Assembly (NCBI GenBank): GCA_023397905.1 | Contig: JAEWSZ010000146.1 | Location: 1 to 24,940, forward strand | DNA from: Bacillota bacterium | GTDB taxonomy: Bacteria > Bacillota > Clostridia > Acetivibrionales > DSM-1351 | Length of the DNA stretch: 24,940 bases | Reading direction: 5' to 3' | The notes under the pieces: model-generated | Seen by the model: only the letters and a program-made list of their open reading frames with translations | Database searches by the model: none | What the model was told of the DNA's origin: nothing | In this document: one piece after another, positions 6,878 to 14,896 of the stretch | Layout of the letters: each line of letters starts with the position of its first letter | Position numbering within the stretch: the stretch's first letter is position 1 | Made by a program: the position numbers and the translations under genes

Positions 6878-7960
6878 TTATTTTGTTGTCCAAACCTGGG
6901 TTTGCGTTTTTATTTCCCTGTTTGGTTCAGCAAGCGCTTTATCCATTGTTAAAGAGATATACATATCCTGAAGTGCCTCGGCCAGCGAATAAAATTCCGT
7001 GCCGGATTCCAGGTATTCCCCCATTTTCAGCATGCATGAGGCAACCGCTATTTCATCATCATTCAGCCTGGCATTAATAAACGGCGTCTTATATACAAAC
7101 CTCTCACCCAGCATGATTCCATAGTGGGTCCATTCCTGATTGTTATACTTGCCCAGATCGATACGTTCCAGGGTCTGGGTCACAGGTATATTTTCCTCTG
7201 TCAGATAACGTATTGTCAGATCGTCGATCTCTCCGCGTACTCCCTGTATGGTAAGCTGGCGCGTACGTATAAAGGAATGGTATTGTGCAGGATCGGAAAA
7301 GTCAAAGAATGCCGTTTTTCCGTTTTCAAATTCAAGCGTAAGCCTGTCCCGGGGACATGAGAATATTTCACCGTCGTATGCCATCCCTTCCCGCCCATAG
7401 GTTTCCGTAACATCAAAGTGGTATCTTTTACCGGATATCGTGCAATTGCCATATCCGGCCTCCAGGTATTTTCTGATTATGCTTACGCCATGGTAGCCAT
7501 GAAGTGAAGATATGTTGATATTTTCAACCCGTCCTATAAGCCCGTCCTTTATGACCTTATTCCAGGCCGCGTACAGGGGCTGCAGAAAATACTGTTCCGC
7601 TATCTGAATCTTTCCTTCGTACTTCCTGCAATTTTCCCAGAGCTGAACCAACTCTTCCAGGCTCTCTCCCGGCGGTGTTTCACACAGCACCGGAATTCCG
7701 CTTTGGAACAGTTTCGCCAGATAACCGCTGGCAACGCCCCGTTTTACAGACAGCACCACATAATCAGGAGCTTCTTTTATAAGCTCCTCCAAAGAATTGA
7801 CTACCTTGACTCCAAACTTTTTTGAAAATTCATCGCCTTTTTGTCTGTCCCTTATTAAAACCGCGGCCAAATCAAATTTTTCAGGTATGGCTTTGGCAAT
7901 ACGGATATAAAACTCCGCCCTCCAGCCGGAACCGATAAGCCCTATTTTTTTTCTTTCCAT
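6878..7960 (-). CDS. Gfo/Idh/MocA-family oxidoreductase-like protein lacking the EKP lysine
   Basis: This 360-residue protein has the family layout. An N-terminal Rossmann fold begins with KIGLIGSGWRAEFYIR (residues 5-20), a strand ends in VLSVKRG near 70, and a C-terminal alpha/beta domain follows from about 125. Family members use NAD(P) to oxidise or reduce sugars and cyclitols. The usual EKP motif, whose lysine acts in catalysis, reads CETPP here (E94, T95, P96), so the lysine is replaced by threonine. The protein may therefore use a different mechanism, bind without catalysis, or act as a partner of the adjacent aldo/keto reductase. The ATG at 7960 has AAAGGAG 8 bases upstream. The gene starts 14 bases after the aldo/keto reductase stop and is followed by the sucrose phosphorylase gene, in one operon. 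I cannot name its substrate. Confidence 0.8.
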   Translation of the reverse strand: MERKKIGLIGSGWRAEFYIRIAKAIPEKFDLAAVLIRDRQKGDEFSKKFGVKVVNSLEELIKEAPDYVVLSVKRGVASGYLAKLFQSGIPVLCETPPGESLEELVQLWENCRKYEGKIQIAEQYFLQPLYAAWNKVIKDGLIGRVENINISSLHGYHGVSIIRKYLEAGYGNCTISGKRYHFDVTETYGREGMAYDGEIFSCPRDRLTLEFENGKTAFFDFSDPAQYHSFIRTRQLTIQGVRGEIDDLTIRYLTEENIPVTQTLERIDLGKYNNQEWTHYGIMLGERFVYKTPFINARLNDDEIAVASCMLKMGEYLESGTEFYSLAEALQDMYISLTMDKALAEPNREIKTQTQVWTTK

Positions 7961-7974
7961 TATGACAGTCTCCT

Positions 7975-8871
7975 TTATGGTACGTTATAGCCTCTGGATG
8001 CCGCAAGTATCCTGTACCACTCATCGTAGTCAAGCTTTAATTCCAGTGCGTCCACAGCTTTTTTTATGCGTTCTGTATTCATGCTTCCGGTTATTGCGGC
8101 AATTTTGACAGGATGAACAAAAAGCCAGGCATAAATGACAGTGTCAATTGAAGTACCATGCTCCCCGGCAATTTCACCAAGAGTTTCCCTCAGCCTTTCC
8201 GACTGCGGGTCCGTGTCTTTGAACAGGCTTCCTCCGCCCAATGGCGACCAGGACATCAAGGGCATTTTTCTTGTGAATGCATCGTCAGTCACTCCATTAA
8301 AGAAATTATCCGTATTCTTTACCGACAATTCCATCTGATTAGTTGCTATGGGTATGTTTAAAAAGCTTTGGAGCATCGCGACCTGAGAAGGCATAAAATT
8401 TGAGACCCCGACACTCAGAACCTTCCCGGATTTTACAAGCTGTTCCAGTGCTTCAGCCGTTTCGGCCGGATCTGCCAGCGGGTCTGGACGGTGCACAAGC
8501 AGCAGGTCCAGATAATCGGTTCCCAGGTTTTCCAGAGACTTATCGACTTCCTTAAATATTTCTTTTTTTGATGAATCATAATAAATGACTTTATTGTTGT
8601 TAACGCCCGGAAGGACAATTCCGGCCTTTGATATAAGTTTTATTTTTCTCCGCAATTCAGGTTTTTTCCTCAGAACACCGTCGCCAAAAAGTTTTTCACA
8701 GCTGTAATAGCCATACACAGGCGCGTGATCAAAGCTGGTGATTCCAAACTCAATACATTGCTGTACAAAATTCAGCAGCTGTTCTCCCTCCATGCCCGCG
8801 TCCTTCGCTCTCATGCATCCCACTACAATCTTTGATATTTCCAGTGTTTCGGTTAATTTTATAAATTCCAT
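7975..8871 (-). CDS. Aldo/keto reductase, YdhF-like
   Basis: This 298-residue NAD(P)H-dependent oxidoreductase resembles E. coli YdhF along its whole length: an FDHAPVYGYYSCEKLFG block, LLLVHRPDPLADPAE, VGVSNFMPSQVAML, MSWSPLGGG and a C-terminal AASRGYNVP. The four catalytic residues of the aldo/keto reductase barrel are all present: D48, Y53, K82 and H127. It should interconvert a sugar or small-molecule carbonyl with its alcohol in the cytoplasm; YdhF relatives have poorly defined substrates. The ATG at 8871 is preceded by AAGGGGTTCAT. It lies between the permease gene (43 bases upstream) and the Gfo/Idh/MocA-like gene, so it is probably co-expressed with sugar uptake. Its place in an msm-type operon is not usual and suggests that the imported compound or a cleavage product is a ketone, aldehyde or polyol. 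Confidence 0.87.
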   Translation of the reverse strand: MEFIKLTETLEISKIVVGCMRAKDAGMEGEQLLNFVQQCIEFGITSFDHAPVYGYYSCEKLFGDGVLRKKPELRRKIKLISKAGIVLPGVNNNKVIYYDSSKKEIFKEVDKSLENLGTDYLDLLLVHRPDPLADPAETAEALEQLVKSGKVLSVGVSNFMPSQVAMLQSFLNIPIATNQMELSVKNTDNFFNGVTDDAFTRKMPLMSWSPLGGGSLFKDTDPQSERLRETLGEIAGEHGTSIDTVIYAWLFVHPVKIAAITGSMNTERIKKAVDALELKLDYDEWYRILAASRGYNVP

Positions 8872-8914
8872 ATGAACCCCTTCTTTTTTTGTATATTATT
8901 GTGTGTTTCAGCAG

Positions 8915-9754
8915 CTATTCCTTTATTCCGCCGGCAGTCAGGCCAGCGATAATTCTTTTTTGAAAGACCAGCACCAGTATTATCAGCGGAACCGTGACTA
9001 TTACCGAAGCTGCGGCCATATCCCCCCAGGGAAGTTCATAATTGCTTGGGAACAGGGAAATGCCTACGGGTACTGTCCTCATTCTGTCATTGGTCATAAA
9101 AGTTAAAGCGTATATATATTCGTTCCAGGAATTGATAAATACCAGCAGGGCTACGGAAAAGGTAGCCGGTTTTATCAGAGGAAGCATTATCAGGAAAAAA
9201 GTCTTCAGCCTGGAACATCCGTCAATTGCCGCCGCCTCTTCAAAGCCTTTTGGAAGCTGGCTGAAAAAGTTTGTAAGAAGCCATATGGCAAGGGGCAGCG
9301 CAAAGGTTATATAAGGGAGTACCAAACCCGCATAGGTATTTAATAATTTAAAATTTTTCAAAATAAGATAAAGCGGGCTCAAAGTCGCAATTGTCGGAAA
9401 CATTGATATGCTTAAAATAGCCATAAGCAGAAACTTCTTCCCCTTAAAACGCAGCCTTGCAAGCGAATATGCCGCAGACGCACCTATAATAATGCTCAGA
9501 ACTGTTGTAACCGATGAAACTATAGCGCTGTTTAACAGATAGAGTCCAAAGGGATGCTTTTCAAAAACATTAAAATAGTACTGCGTATATATTTTGCTGG
9601 GAAACCACACCGCAGGTATTGCTGCAATCTCCGAAAGGGGTTTTACGGAAGTGAGAAACTGCCAGACAAAAGGCAGTAATATCAGCCCCACAAAAGCCAG
9701 AACAAATACATAAAATATTGTATTTTTAAAAACAAGAACTCCTTTTTTATTCAT
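8915..9754 (-). CDS. msmG: Sugar ABC transporter permease, MsmG/MalG type
   Basis: This 279-residue inner-membrane protein has six predicted helices and the cytoplasmic EAA loop of carbohydrate importers (GFEEAAAIDGCSRLKTFFLI, about residues 180-200), which docks with the ATPase. It pairs with the permease encoded just upstream. The frame is open to an ATG at 9772, but GGAGACCAAT sits in front of the ATG at 9754 and nothing suitable precedes the earlier one, so the shorter form is chosen. The C-terminal end (RIIAGLTAGGIKE) is typical of CUT1-family inner components. No ATPase gene accompanies the transporter, a common arrangement in Bacillota where one MsmX/MsmK-type ATPase serves several importers. 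Confidence 0.93.
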   Translation of the reverse strand: MNKKGVLVFKNTIFYVFVLAFVGLILLPFVWQFLTSVKPLSEIAAIPAVWFPSKIYTQYYFNVFEKHPFGLYLLNSAIVSSVTTVLSIIIGASAAYSLARLRFKGKKFLLMAILSISMFPTIATLSPLYLILKNFKLLNTYAGLVLPYITFALPLAIWLLTNFFSQLPKGFEEAAAIDGCSRLKTFFLIMLPLIKPATFSVALLVFINSWNEYIYALTFMTNDRMRTVPVGISLFPSNYELPWGDMAAASVIVTVPLIILVLVFQKRIIAGLTAGGIKE

Positions 9755-9807
9755 ATTGGTCTCCATTTCCATGATAGCGGGATAAATACCCTGACAATAT
9801 CTGTTCC

Positions 9808-10710
9808 TTAGAAATCTGTTAATTTATCGCCCAAAAGCCTCATATAAATCATACTGATGATAAATACCACACCGAATATCAGGACTGCCATTGCGGAGCC
9901 GTATCCAAAATCCAGAAATTTCATCAGATTGTTATAGGCGTAGACAGATACACTCTCTGTTTTATTGGCTCCGCCCGTCATAACAAATATCAGGTCAAAA
10001 ACCCGGAATGCGTCCAGCGTCCTGAACAGCAATGCTACCAATACAGTATTTTTTACCATGGGAAGAGTAATTCTGCAAAATCTTTGAATTATATTTGCAC
10101 CATCTATTCTGGAGGATTCATAAAGTTCATCCGGAACCATCTGAAGTCCTGCCAATATGAGCAGAGCTATATACGGCGCAGTTTTCCATACGTCGGTTAT
10201 GACGAGTGCCATAAAAGACCCGTTTGAAGTGCTCAGCCACGCCTGATATTTATCGATCACACCTATTTTTAATAAAACATCGTTGAACAGGCCATATTGA
10301 TCATTATATATAAATTTCCACATAAGAGCCGATACAGATGTAGGTATAGCCCATGGAACAAGAATTGCCGCTCTTACAAGGCCTCTGCCTTTAAAACTGT
10401 TATTCATGACCAGTGCCGCCCCAAAACCCACAATAGCTTCAAGCGCAACAGTTGTCACAGTAAATTTCAAAGTGAAAAGAATCGACGTGATTGCCCTTTT
10501 ATCATGAAATATTTTAGAATAATTCTCCAGACCGATCAGCGGGAATCCGCTGCTGGGATCTGTAAGCACCATTTCGTGCAGACTCAGCCAGAAAGTTCTC
10601 AAAATAGGATACACTGCAATAATCAACAAAATTACAACTGCCGGCAGCATCATAATCCAAGCATCTCTTGCTTCTGTTTTTTCCAAACTCCGATATGCCG
10701 TTTTTCTCAT
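9808..10710 (-). CDS. msmF: Sugar ABC transporter permease, MsmF/MalF type
   Basis: This 300-residue membrane protein has six predicted helices, the first at about residues 18-40 (WIMMLPAVVILLIIAVYPIL). Its EAA loop reads ELYESSRIDGANIIQRFCRI, followed by TLPM. It is the MalF-type half of a CUT1 sugar importer; the partner gene begins 53 bases downstream. The ATG at 10710 has a very strong ribosome site (AGGAGGTAGACA). A gap of 191 bases with a long hairpin separates it from the binding-protein gene, which would let the binding protein be made in excess. The family is certain, the sugar inferred. Sucrose, raffinose-family sugars or another small alpha-glucoside are suggested by the phosphorylase at the end of the operon. 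Confidence 0.94.
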   Translation of the reverse strand: MRKTAYRSLEKTEARDAWIMMLPAVVILLIIAVYPILRTFWLSLHEMVLTDPSSGFPLIGLENYSKIFHDKRAITSILFTLKFTVTTVALEAIVGFGAALVMNNSFKGRGLVRAAILVPWAIPTSVSALMWKFIYNDQYGLFNDVLLKIGVIDKYQAWLSTSNGSFMALVITDVWKTAPYIALLILAGLQMVPDELYESSRIDGANIIQRFCRITLPMVKNTVLVALLFRTLDAFRVFDLIFVMTGGANKTESVSVYAYNNLMKFLDFGYGSAMAVLIFGVVFIISMIYMRLLGDKLTDF

Positions 10711-10746
10711 TGTCTACCTCCTAAAATATGAGATGCCGTTTTTTCT

Positions 10747-10845
10747 AAAAAAATCCTGACCCGGTTCAATAGATGAAAACTTCAAAATAAGATCGGCTTG
10801 TGACCATTTATCCATTCAATTAAAGCTTTTCGCTATCAAACCGGG
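10747..10845 (-). terminator. Long hairpin with U-tract between binding-protein and permease genes (attenuating/processing signal)
   Basis: On the minus strand CCCGGTTTGATAG (10845-10833) pairs over 13 bp, with two G-U pairs, with CTATTGAACCGGG (10772-10760). The stem continues inward with GAAAA/TTTTC. Seven T follow at 10753-10747 after a 6-base gap. The gap weakens it as a terminator. It probably causes partial termination or protects the upstream mRNA, raising binding protein over permeases. Confidence 0.6.
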
Positions 10846-10901
10846 GCCGGTATGACTATTTTTCATTTATGACTTTTAAGCTTGCCTTTTAGGTGAAAAG
10901 T

Positions 10902-12224
10902 TTATTTGCTCAATTCCTCAAGCTCGGACTGAAGCTTATCCAGGGCCTGCTTTACATCCAATTCGCCCGTAAGCGCCTGGTGTATATTTCTCTGGATCGC
11001 ATCGGAGGTTTTTGCATATTTAGGTGACATAGGTCTTGATTTTCCGCCCTGTATAACATTGTAGAAGTCTTTATAGAACGGAATAGTCTTCAATATATCC
11101 TCATCCTGGTAAATAGCTTTTAGAACAGGAGGTTGAGCAGCAATCAGCGTCATTTGCTTTTGAGTGTCATGGCTTGACATGTATTTTAAAAATTCGGCTG
11201 CGGCTGCCTTATGTTCAGCATCAATATTTTTGTTTATTACAAGATCCAAACCTCCAAGGCACGAATGCCCTTCCGTTCCTTTTGGCCCTATGGGAAGAGT
11301 GGTGGCCTCAACCTTACCGGCAACCTTTGAACCTTCTTTATTTGCGGTGTTCCAGAATCCGGACCAGTCGCGGATAAATAAGGCCTTTCCGTCCAGGAAT
11401 ACCTGCTCGCTTTCTGTCTCCGTATACGTAGTCACACCATTTGGAGCATATTTATCAACCAGGGTTTTCATAATATTTGTGGCTTCAACATTATTCTCCG
11501 AATTGACTATTGGTTTACCTCCGGCATCCAAAACGTCTCCGCCGTTGTTCCAGAGATATTCCACCCAGTTGCACACCAGAGCTTCCGACTGTGCAGCCTG
11601 AAAATCCGCCGTATATTCTATGCCGTTCACGCCCTTTGCCTTCTCTGCAAGCTGCATCCAGCCGTCGTATGTTTTGGGTACTTCCGCACCCAGCTGGTCA
11701 ATAACATCCTTGCGGTAGAACATGGCGCTTGCATTGGTAAACCACGGGAAAGCCACCAGTTTCCCATCATAGGTTGCCCCGGCTATAGTTCCGGAAAGAT
11801 ATTGATCCTGTGTTGACTTGTCAAAATAGCTGTCCAGCGGCTCCAGCCATCCTGCTGCCGCGAATTCCGCAACGTATACAACATCCAACGCCATGACATC
11901 AACGCTTGTATCGCCGGATGCCAGCTTGTTGACGAAATCGTCATGAACAGCATTTGCATCCTGGGGAAGGATAACCGTTTCCACATGGACCTTATTCTGA
12001 CTTGAGTTGAATGTGTCCACGATTTTCTGAGTGGGCTGCCCTACACCCTGGTCAAATGAAAAACGGATGTTAACCGGTTTCCCGGCGTTTTGCGCACTGC
12101 CTGATGCATTTGTCGCGGACTGAGAGCTTTCACTTTGTGTGCCGTTTCCGCAAGCAGCCAGTGTAAATGCCATAACTGCCGCCACCAGAAGCGATATAAC
12201 TCTTTTACCTTTTACATGTACCAT
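10902..12224 (-). CDS. msmE: Sugar ABC transporter substrate-binding lipoprotein, MsmE-like
   Basis: This 440-residue extracellular lipoprotein captures the sugar for the two permeases. The start has a basic stretch (MVHVKGKRV), a hydrophobic core and the lipobox LAAC, with the acylated cysteine at C25; a Ser/Gly/Asn-rich linker follows. The mature part is a type 1 extracellular solute-binding fold of the CUT1 class (DVMALDVVYVAEFAAAGWLEPL, then AFPWFTNASAMFYRKD). Although an ATG occurs at 12239, its codons ATGGAGGAG form the ribosome site for the ATG at 12224, six bases after GGAGGAG, so the latter is the true start. The gene has its own LacI-type operator upstream and a long hairpin downstream. 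Family confidence is high; the ligand is inferred from the operon. Confidence 0.93.
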   Translation of the reverse strand: MVHVKGKRVISLLVAAVMAFTLAACGNGTQSESSQSATNASGSAQNAGKPVNIRFSFDQGVGQPTQKIVDTFNSSQNKVHVETVILPQDANAVHDDFVNKLASGDTSVDVMALDVVYVAEFAAAGWLEPLDSYFDKSTQDQYLSGTIAGATYDGKLVAFPWFTNASAMFYRKDVIDQLGAEVPKTYDGWMQLAEKAKGVNGIEYTADFQAAQSEALVCNWVEYLWNNGGDVLDAGGKPIVNSENNVEATNIMKTLVDKYAPNGVTTYTETESEQVFLDGKALFIRDWSGFWNTANKEGSKVAGKVEATTLPIGPKGTEGHSCLGGLDLVINKNIDAEHKAAAAEFLKYMSSHDTQKQMTLIAAQPPVLKAIYQDEDILKTIPFYKDFYNVIQGGKSRPMSPKYAKTSDAIQRNIHQALTGELDVKQALDKLQSELEELSK

Positions 12225-12284
12225 TTTTTTCTCCTCCATTAAAATATTGTATTTTGCTAATCCCCTAAGGGAATGAAGCCTTTA

Positions 12285-12298
12285 GGAAAAGGTTTTCC
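12285..12298. promoter_or_regulatory. LacI-family operator upstream of the sugar transport operon
   Basis: GGAAAAGGTTTTCC has 6-bp inverted arms around a 2-base centre and is identical to the site at 13392-13405. It lies 61 bases upstream of the binding-protein start. I could not place a clear -35/-10 pair around it. Confidence 0.75.
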
Positions 12299-12306
12299 CG
12301 TTTGTT

Positions 12307-12340
12307 AAAAATTGAATAGATTGCAAAATACAATCTATTC
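12307..12340 (-). terminator. Intrinsic terminator of the LacI-family regulator gene
   Basis: A perfect 10-bp inverted repeat (GAATAGATTG at 12314-12323, CAATCTATTC at 12331-12340) with a 7-base loop is followed on the minus strand by AATTTTT. It begins 13 bases after the regulator stop codon. The stem is AT-rich and the U-tract short, so some read-through is likely. Confidence 0.7.
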
Positions 12341-12353
12341 ATATTATTTGATT

Positions 12354-13370
12354 TTATATTTGTTTAATACTGTTTCTTCTAATAATTTTATGCGGCAGAT
12401 AATAGGTTTTGGGAAGCAGTATCTTTTGACCGTTCATCAGTTTAAACAACTCCTTCGCGGCTTTCTCCCCTTCCGCAAAATATGAGATCCGCACTGTTGA
12501 AAGCTCAGGTGTGAAATACATCGCATACTCCGAATCATCAAAACCCATTATTGAAATGTCATCCGGTATTTTTATCTTTGCACTTTTCAGGAACCGCATG
12601 GCTCCAATTGCCATTAAATCACTGCATAGCATAATGGCTGTCGGCAATTGGCTGTTTTCCTCATATATTTTTTTCATGCATTCATAACCCGACTCAAATG
12701 TAAAATTTCCGTGTTCTATATACGAATCAGGTACTTCGATGCCGTTGTCCCGGAGTGCCGACTGGTAACCCTGCAAACGCTTCTTCCCCGAGGAGTAGTC
12801 ATGTTTCGGCCCTGAAACAAAGGCAACTTTTTTATGCCCGTTTGAAATCAGGAAGGAAACCGCATCATACGTAGCCTTTATATTATCGTGAACAACCGTA
12901 GGTATTATTCCTTCACTGGCAGAGGCTTCCTGGGTAACGAGTACCACAGGATATTCCTTTTCTTTCATTTTCCCAATCAGTGTATCGTTGACATCAACTC
13001 CGGCGAACAACACCCCGTCGATACTTTTGTCCGAAAGAACCTCCAGGAGTTCTATTTCCCTATCCTGGACCCCTCCTGACTCGCACACCATTAAAGTATA
13101 ATCCATCTGCTGGCAGACGCTGTTTATACCTTTTGTCAACGATCCGAATACCGGATTTGAAATATCCGGTATAACAATCCCTATCATTCTTGTCTGTTTT
13201 GTAACAAGGCCCCTGGCCAAAGAATTGGGTTTAAAATTATTCTTCTTAATAATGTCATAAACCCTTTCACGAAGCTCAGGACTAACAGCCTTCGTATTGT
13301 TAATTACTCTGGAAACCGTAGCTTTAGACACATTTGCTTCTCTAGCGATGTCCTCTATTGTGACTGCCAT
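12354..13370 (-). CDS. msmR: LacI-family transcriptional repressor of the sugar operon
   Basis: This 338-residue regulator has a helix-turn-helix at residues about 4-24 (TIEDIAREANVSKATVSRV), a hinge helix (NSLARGL) and a periplasmic-binding-protein-like effector domain from about residue 60 (RMIGIVIPDISNPVFGSL onward, ending with ISIMGFDDSEYAMYF). It would bind DNA without sugar and release on binding the inducer. Start ATG 13370 follows GGAGGAGTAT. Two identical 14-bp sites, one just after its own promoter and one before the binding-protein gene, indicate autoregulation and control of the transport/phosphorylase operon. A hairpin separates it from the next gene, so it can form a separate transcript. 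The symbol follows position and role; LacI-family membership is certain, but equivalence to the S. mutans regulator (AraC type) is not implied. Confidence 0.92.
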   Translation of the reverse strand: MAVTIEDIAREANVSKATVSRVINNTKAVSPELRERVYDIIKKNNFKPNSLARGLVTKQTRMIGIVIPDISNPVFGSLTKGINSVCQQMDYTLMVCESGGVQDREIELLEVLSDKSIDGVLFAGVDVNDTLIGKMKEKEYPVVLVTQEASASEGIIPTVVHDNIKATYDAVSFLISNGHKKVAFVSGPKHDYSSGKKRLQGYQSALRDNGIEVPDSYIEHGNFTFESGYECMKKIYEENSQLPTAIMLCSDLMAIGAMRFLKSAKIKIPDDISIMGFDDSEYAMYFTPELSTVRISYFAEGEKAAKELFKLMNGQKILLPKTYYLPHKIIRRNSIKQI

Positions 13371-13391
13371 ATACTCCTCCGATATAATCCG

Positions 13392-13405
13392 GGAAAAGGT
13401 TTTCC
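13392..13405. promoter_or_regulatory. LacI-family operator at the repressor promoter
   Basis: GGAAAAGGTTTTCC, identical to 12285-12298, lies about 7-20 bases downstream of the predicted transcription start and 22 bases before the repressor ATG. That is the position for autorepression by roadblock or polymerase exclusion. Confidence 0.78.
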
Positions 13406-13418
13406 TTGTTGTGATTTC

Positions 13419-13448
13419 ATAATATCATATTCTGCAATGTTAAGTCAA
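13419..13448 (-). promoter_or_regulatory. Promoter of the LacI-family regulator gene
   Basis: On the minus strand TTGACT (13448-13443) and TATTAT (13424-13419) are separated by 18 bases. Transcription should begin near 13412, just upstream of the operator at 13392-13405. Confidence 0.75.
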
Positions 13449-13504
13449 TAATTATTATTTTATTTATGAGAAATGGTTTAAAATATGCAAAGTACCTGAA
13501 AACT

Positions 13505-14896
13505 TCAATCTATAACATGGTGCCTGTACCACTTGTCACCGCGCAGGCGCACAAGGAAAATGGTACCCCTCACTCCCCACTCCAGGTTCATGGCCAGCCA
13601 CACGCCTATAATTCCAAGGGGCGTCATGATTCCTAAAATATAGCCCAGTACTACCCGGACCAGCCACATTGACAGCATTGAAGCAACCGAGGTGAATTTT
13701 GAATCCCCCGCAGCCCTTAGGGCGGCCGGAATCATAAAGCTGAACGACCATATGAGTATCTGGAAAATCGAGTGTATGAACATTATGATAAAGATAGTGT
13801 GCTTGATCTGCTGGGGAGGATGGTACAGTGAAACCAGCGGATGGAACAGAAACAGGATCAGCGCCGCTATTATTGTAAATGAAGCTGAGGACATGACAAT
13901 AAATGAGCGGGTGAATTTCCTTGCATCATCAACATTGCGCCGTCCCATACACTGTCCTACTACGGTAATAAGAGTGATTGAAAGCGAATTTCCAGATATC
14001 TGAAACAGGCTGGCAAGGGACCCGCTGATGGCGTTAACCGCCATGGCATATGTGCCAAGTGTCACAATAAAGGTCTGGGTCAGGATCTTGCCCCCGTTAA
14101 AAAACATCTGCTCCGCGGCAAAAGGAAGGCCCACAAAAAATATTTTTTTAAGTATGGACCAGTTGAAATGCAAGGTGTCCCTGAGTGAGAAATGCACCGG
14201 GGTGTCAAGCACCGTCAGATATACCACTGCCAGAATACCGGCCGCATATCTGGCAATATTCAAGGAAATTACCATTCCAAGCACGCCCATATGCAGGATA
14301 TTTATAAATAAAAAATTCAGCGCCACATATAAAAAATTCATGAAAAAGGAAAGTACAAGAGAAGACTTTGTCTCGCCCACTCCCCTGAGCGCCCCGCACA
14401 CGGCTTCCTCCGTGGCAATGCCGCAATAGGAAATGCAGCTCCCGATCAGATATATCTTTGCATTGCTGAAAACATCGGCTTCGGCATTTCCGAACAGCAT
14501 CTTCAGGGTAGGTCCGTGAAATATAACGGCAAGCAGTGTTATGACAAGGGCAAAAAGAAAGACCGCACTGACATTGCCCGCCGCCGCTTTTGAAACCATC
14601 TTGTTGTTTTCGTTCCCCTTGTATTGGGCTACAACCACAGTTCCGCCGGTCGAAAGAGCTATAAAAACACTTACAAGAAAGATGTTGAGCGAATCCACCA
14701 TACTTACCGCACTTACGGCGGCCATCCCCGAGGAACTGATCATTGCCGTATTCAGGATATTCAGCCCGAAAACAAAGGCCTGATCCACCAGAACCGGCAG
14801 AAATATGGCCAGGATCTTGTGATAATCGATGGAATCCCCGGAAAGGTGCCTTTCGAGAAACGGTTCCAATTTGTTATGCTGTTTTGTAGTAACCAT
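13505..14896 (-). CDS. MATE-family multidrug/metabolite efflux transporter
   Basis: This 463-residue inner-membrane protein has about twelve predicted helices in two related halves, the length and layout of MATE transporters (NorM/DinF-like). Characteristic stretches are ILAIFLPVLVDQAFVFGLNI in the first helix, GCLRGVGETKSS-like CGALRGVGETKSS near residue 170 and AALRAAGDSKFTS near residue 395, the two symmetry-related loops. Family members export cationic compounds or drugs against a Na+ or H+ gradient; the substrate cannot be read here. The ATG at 14896 lacks a good ribosome site (GAAAAGTCGTGATTGA precedes it), so translation may be weak or controlled by the leader. The gene has its own promoter 215 bases upstream and no operon partner. 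The leader of about 200 nt is the notable feature. Confidence 0.93.
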   Translation of the reverse strand: MVTTKQHNKLEPFLERHLSGDSIDYHKILAIFLPVLVDQAFVFGLNILNTAMISSSGMAAVSAVSMVDSLNIFLVSVFIALSTGGTVVVAQYKGNENNKMVSKAAAGNVSAVFLFALVITLLAVIFHGPTLKMLFGNAEADVFSNAKIYLIGSCISYCGIATEEAVCGALRGVGETKSSLVLSFFMNFLYVALNFLFINILHMGVLGMVISLNIARYAAGILAVVYLTVLDTPVHFSLRDTLHFNWSILKKIFFVGLPFAAEQMFFNGGKILTQTFIVTLGTYAMAVNAISGSLASLFQISGNSLSITLITVVGQCMGRRNVDDARKFTRSFIVMSSASFTIIAALILFLFHPLVSLYHPPQQIKHTIFIIMFIHSIFQILIWSFSFMIPAALRAAGDSKFTSVASMLSMWLVRVVLGYILGIMTPLGIIGVWLAMNLEWGVRGTIFLVRLRGDKWYRHHVID

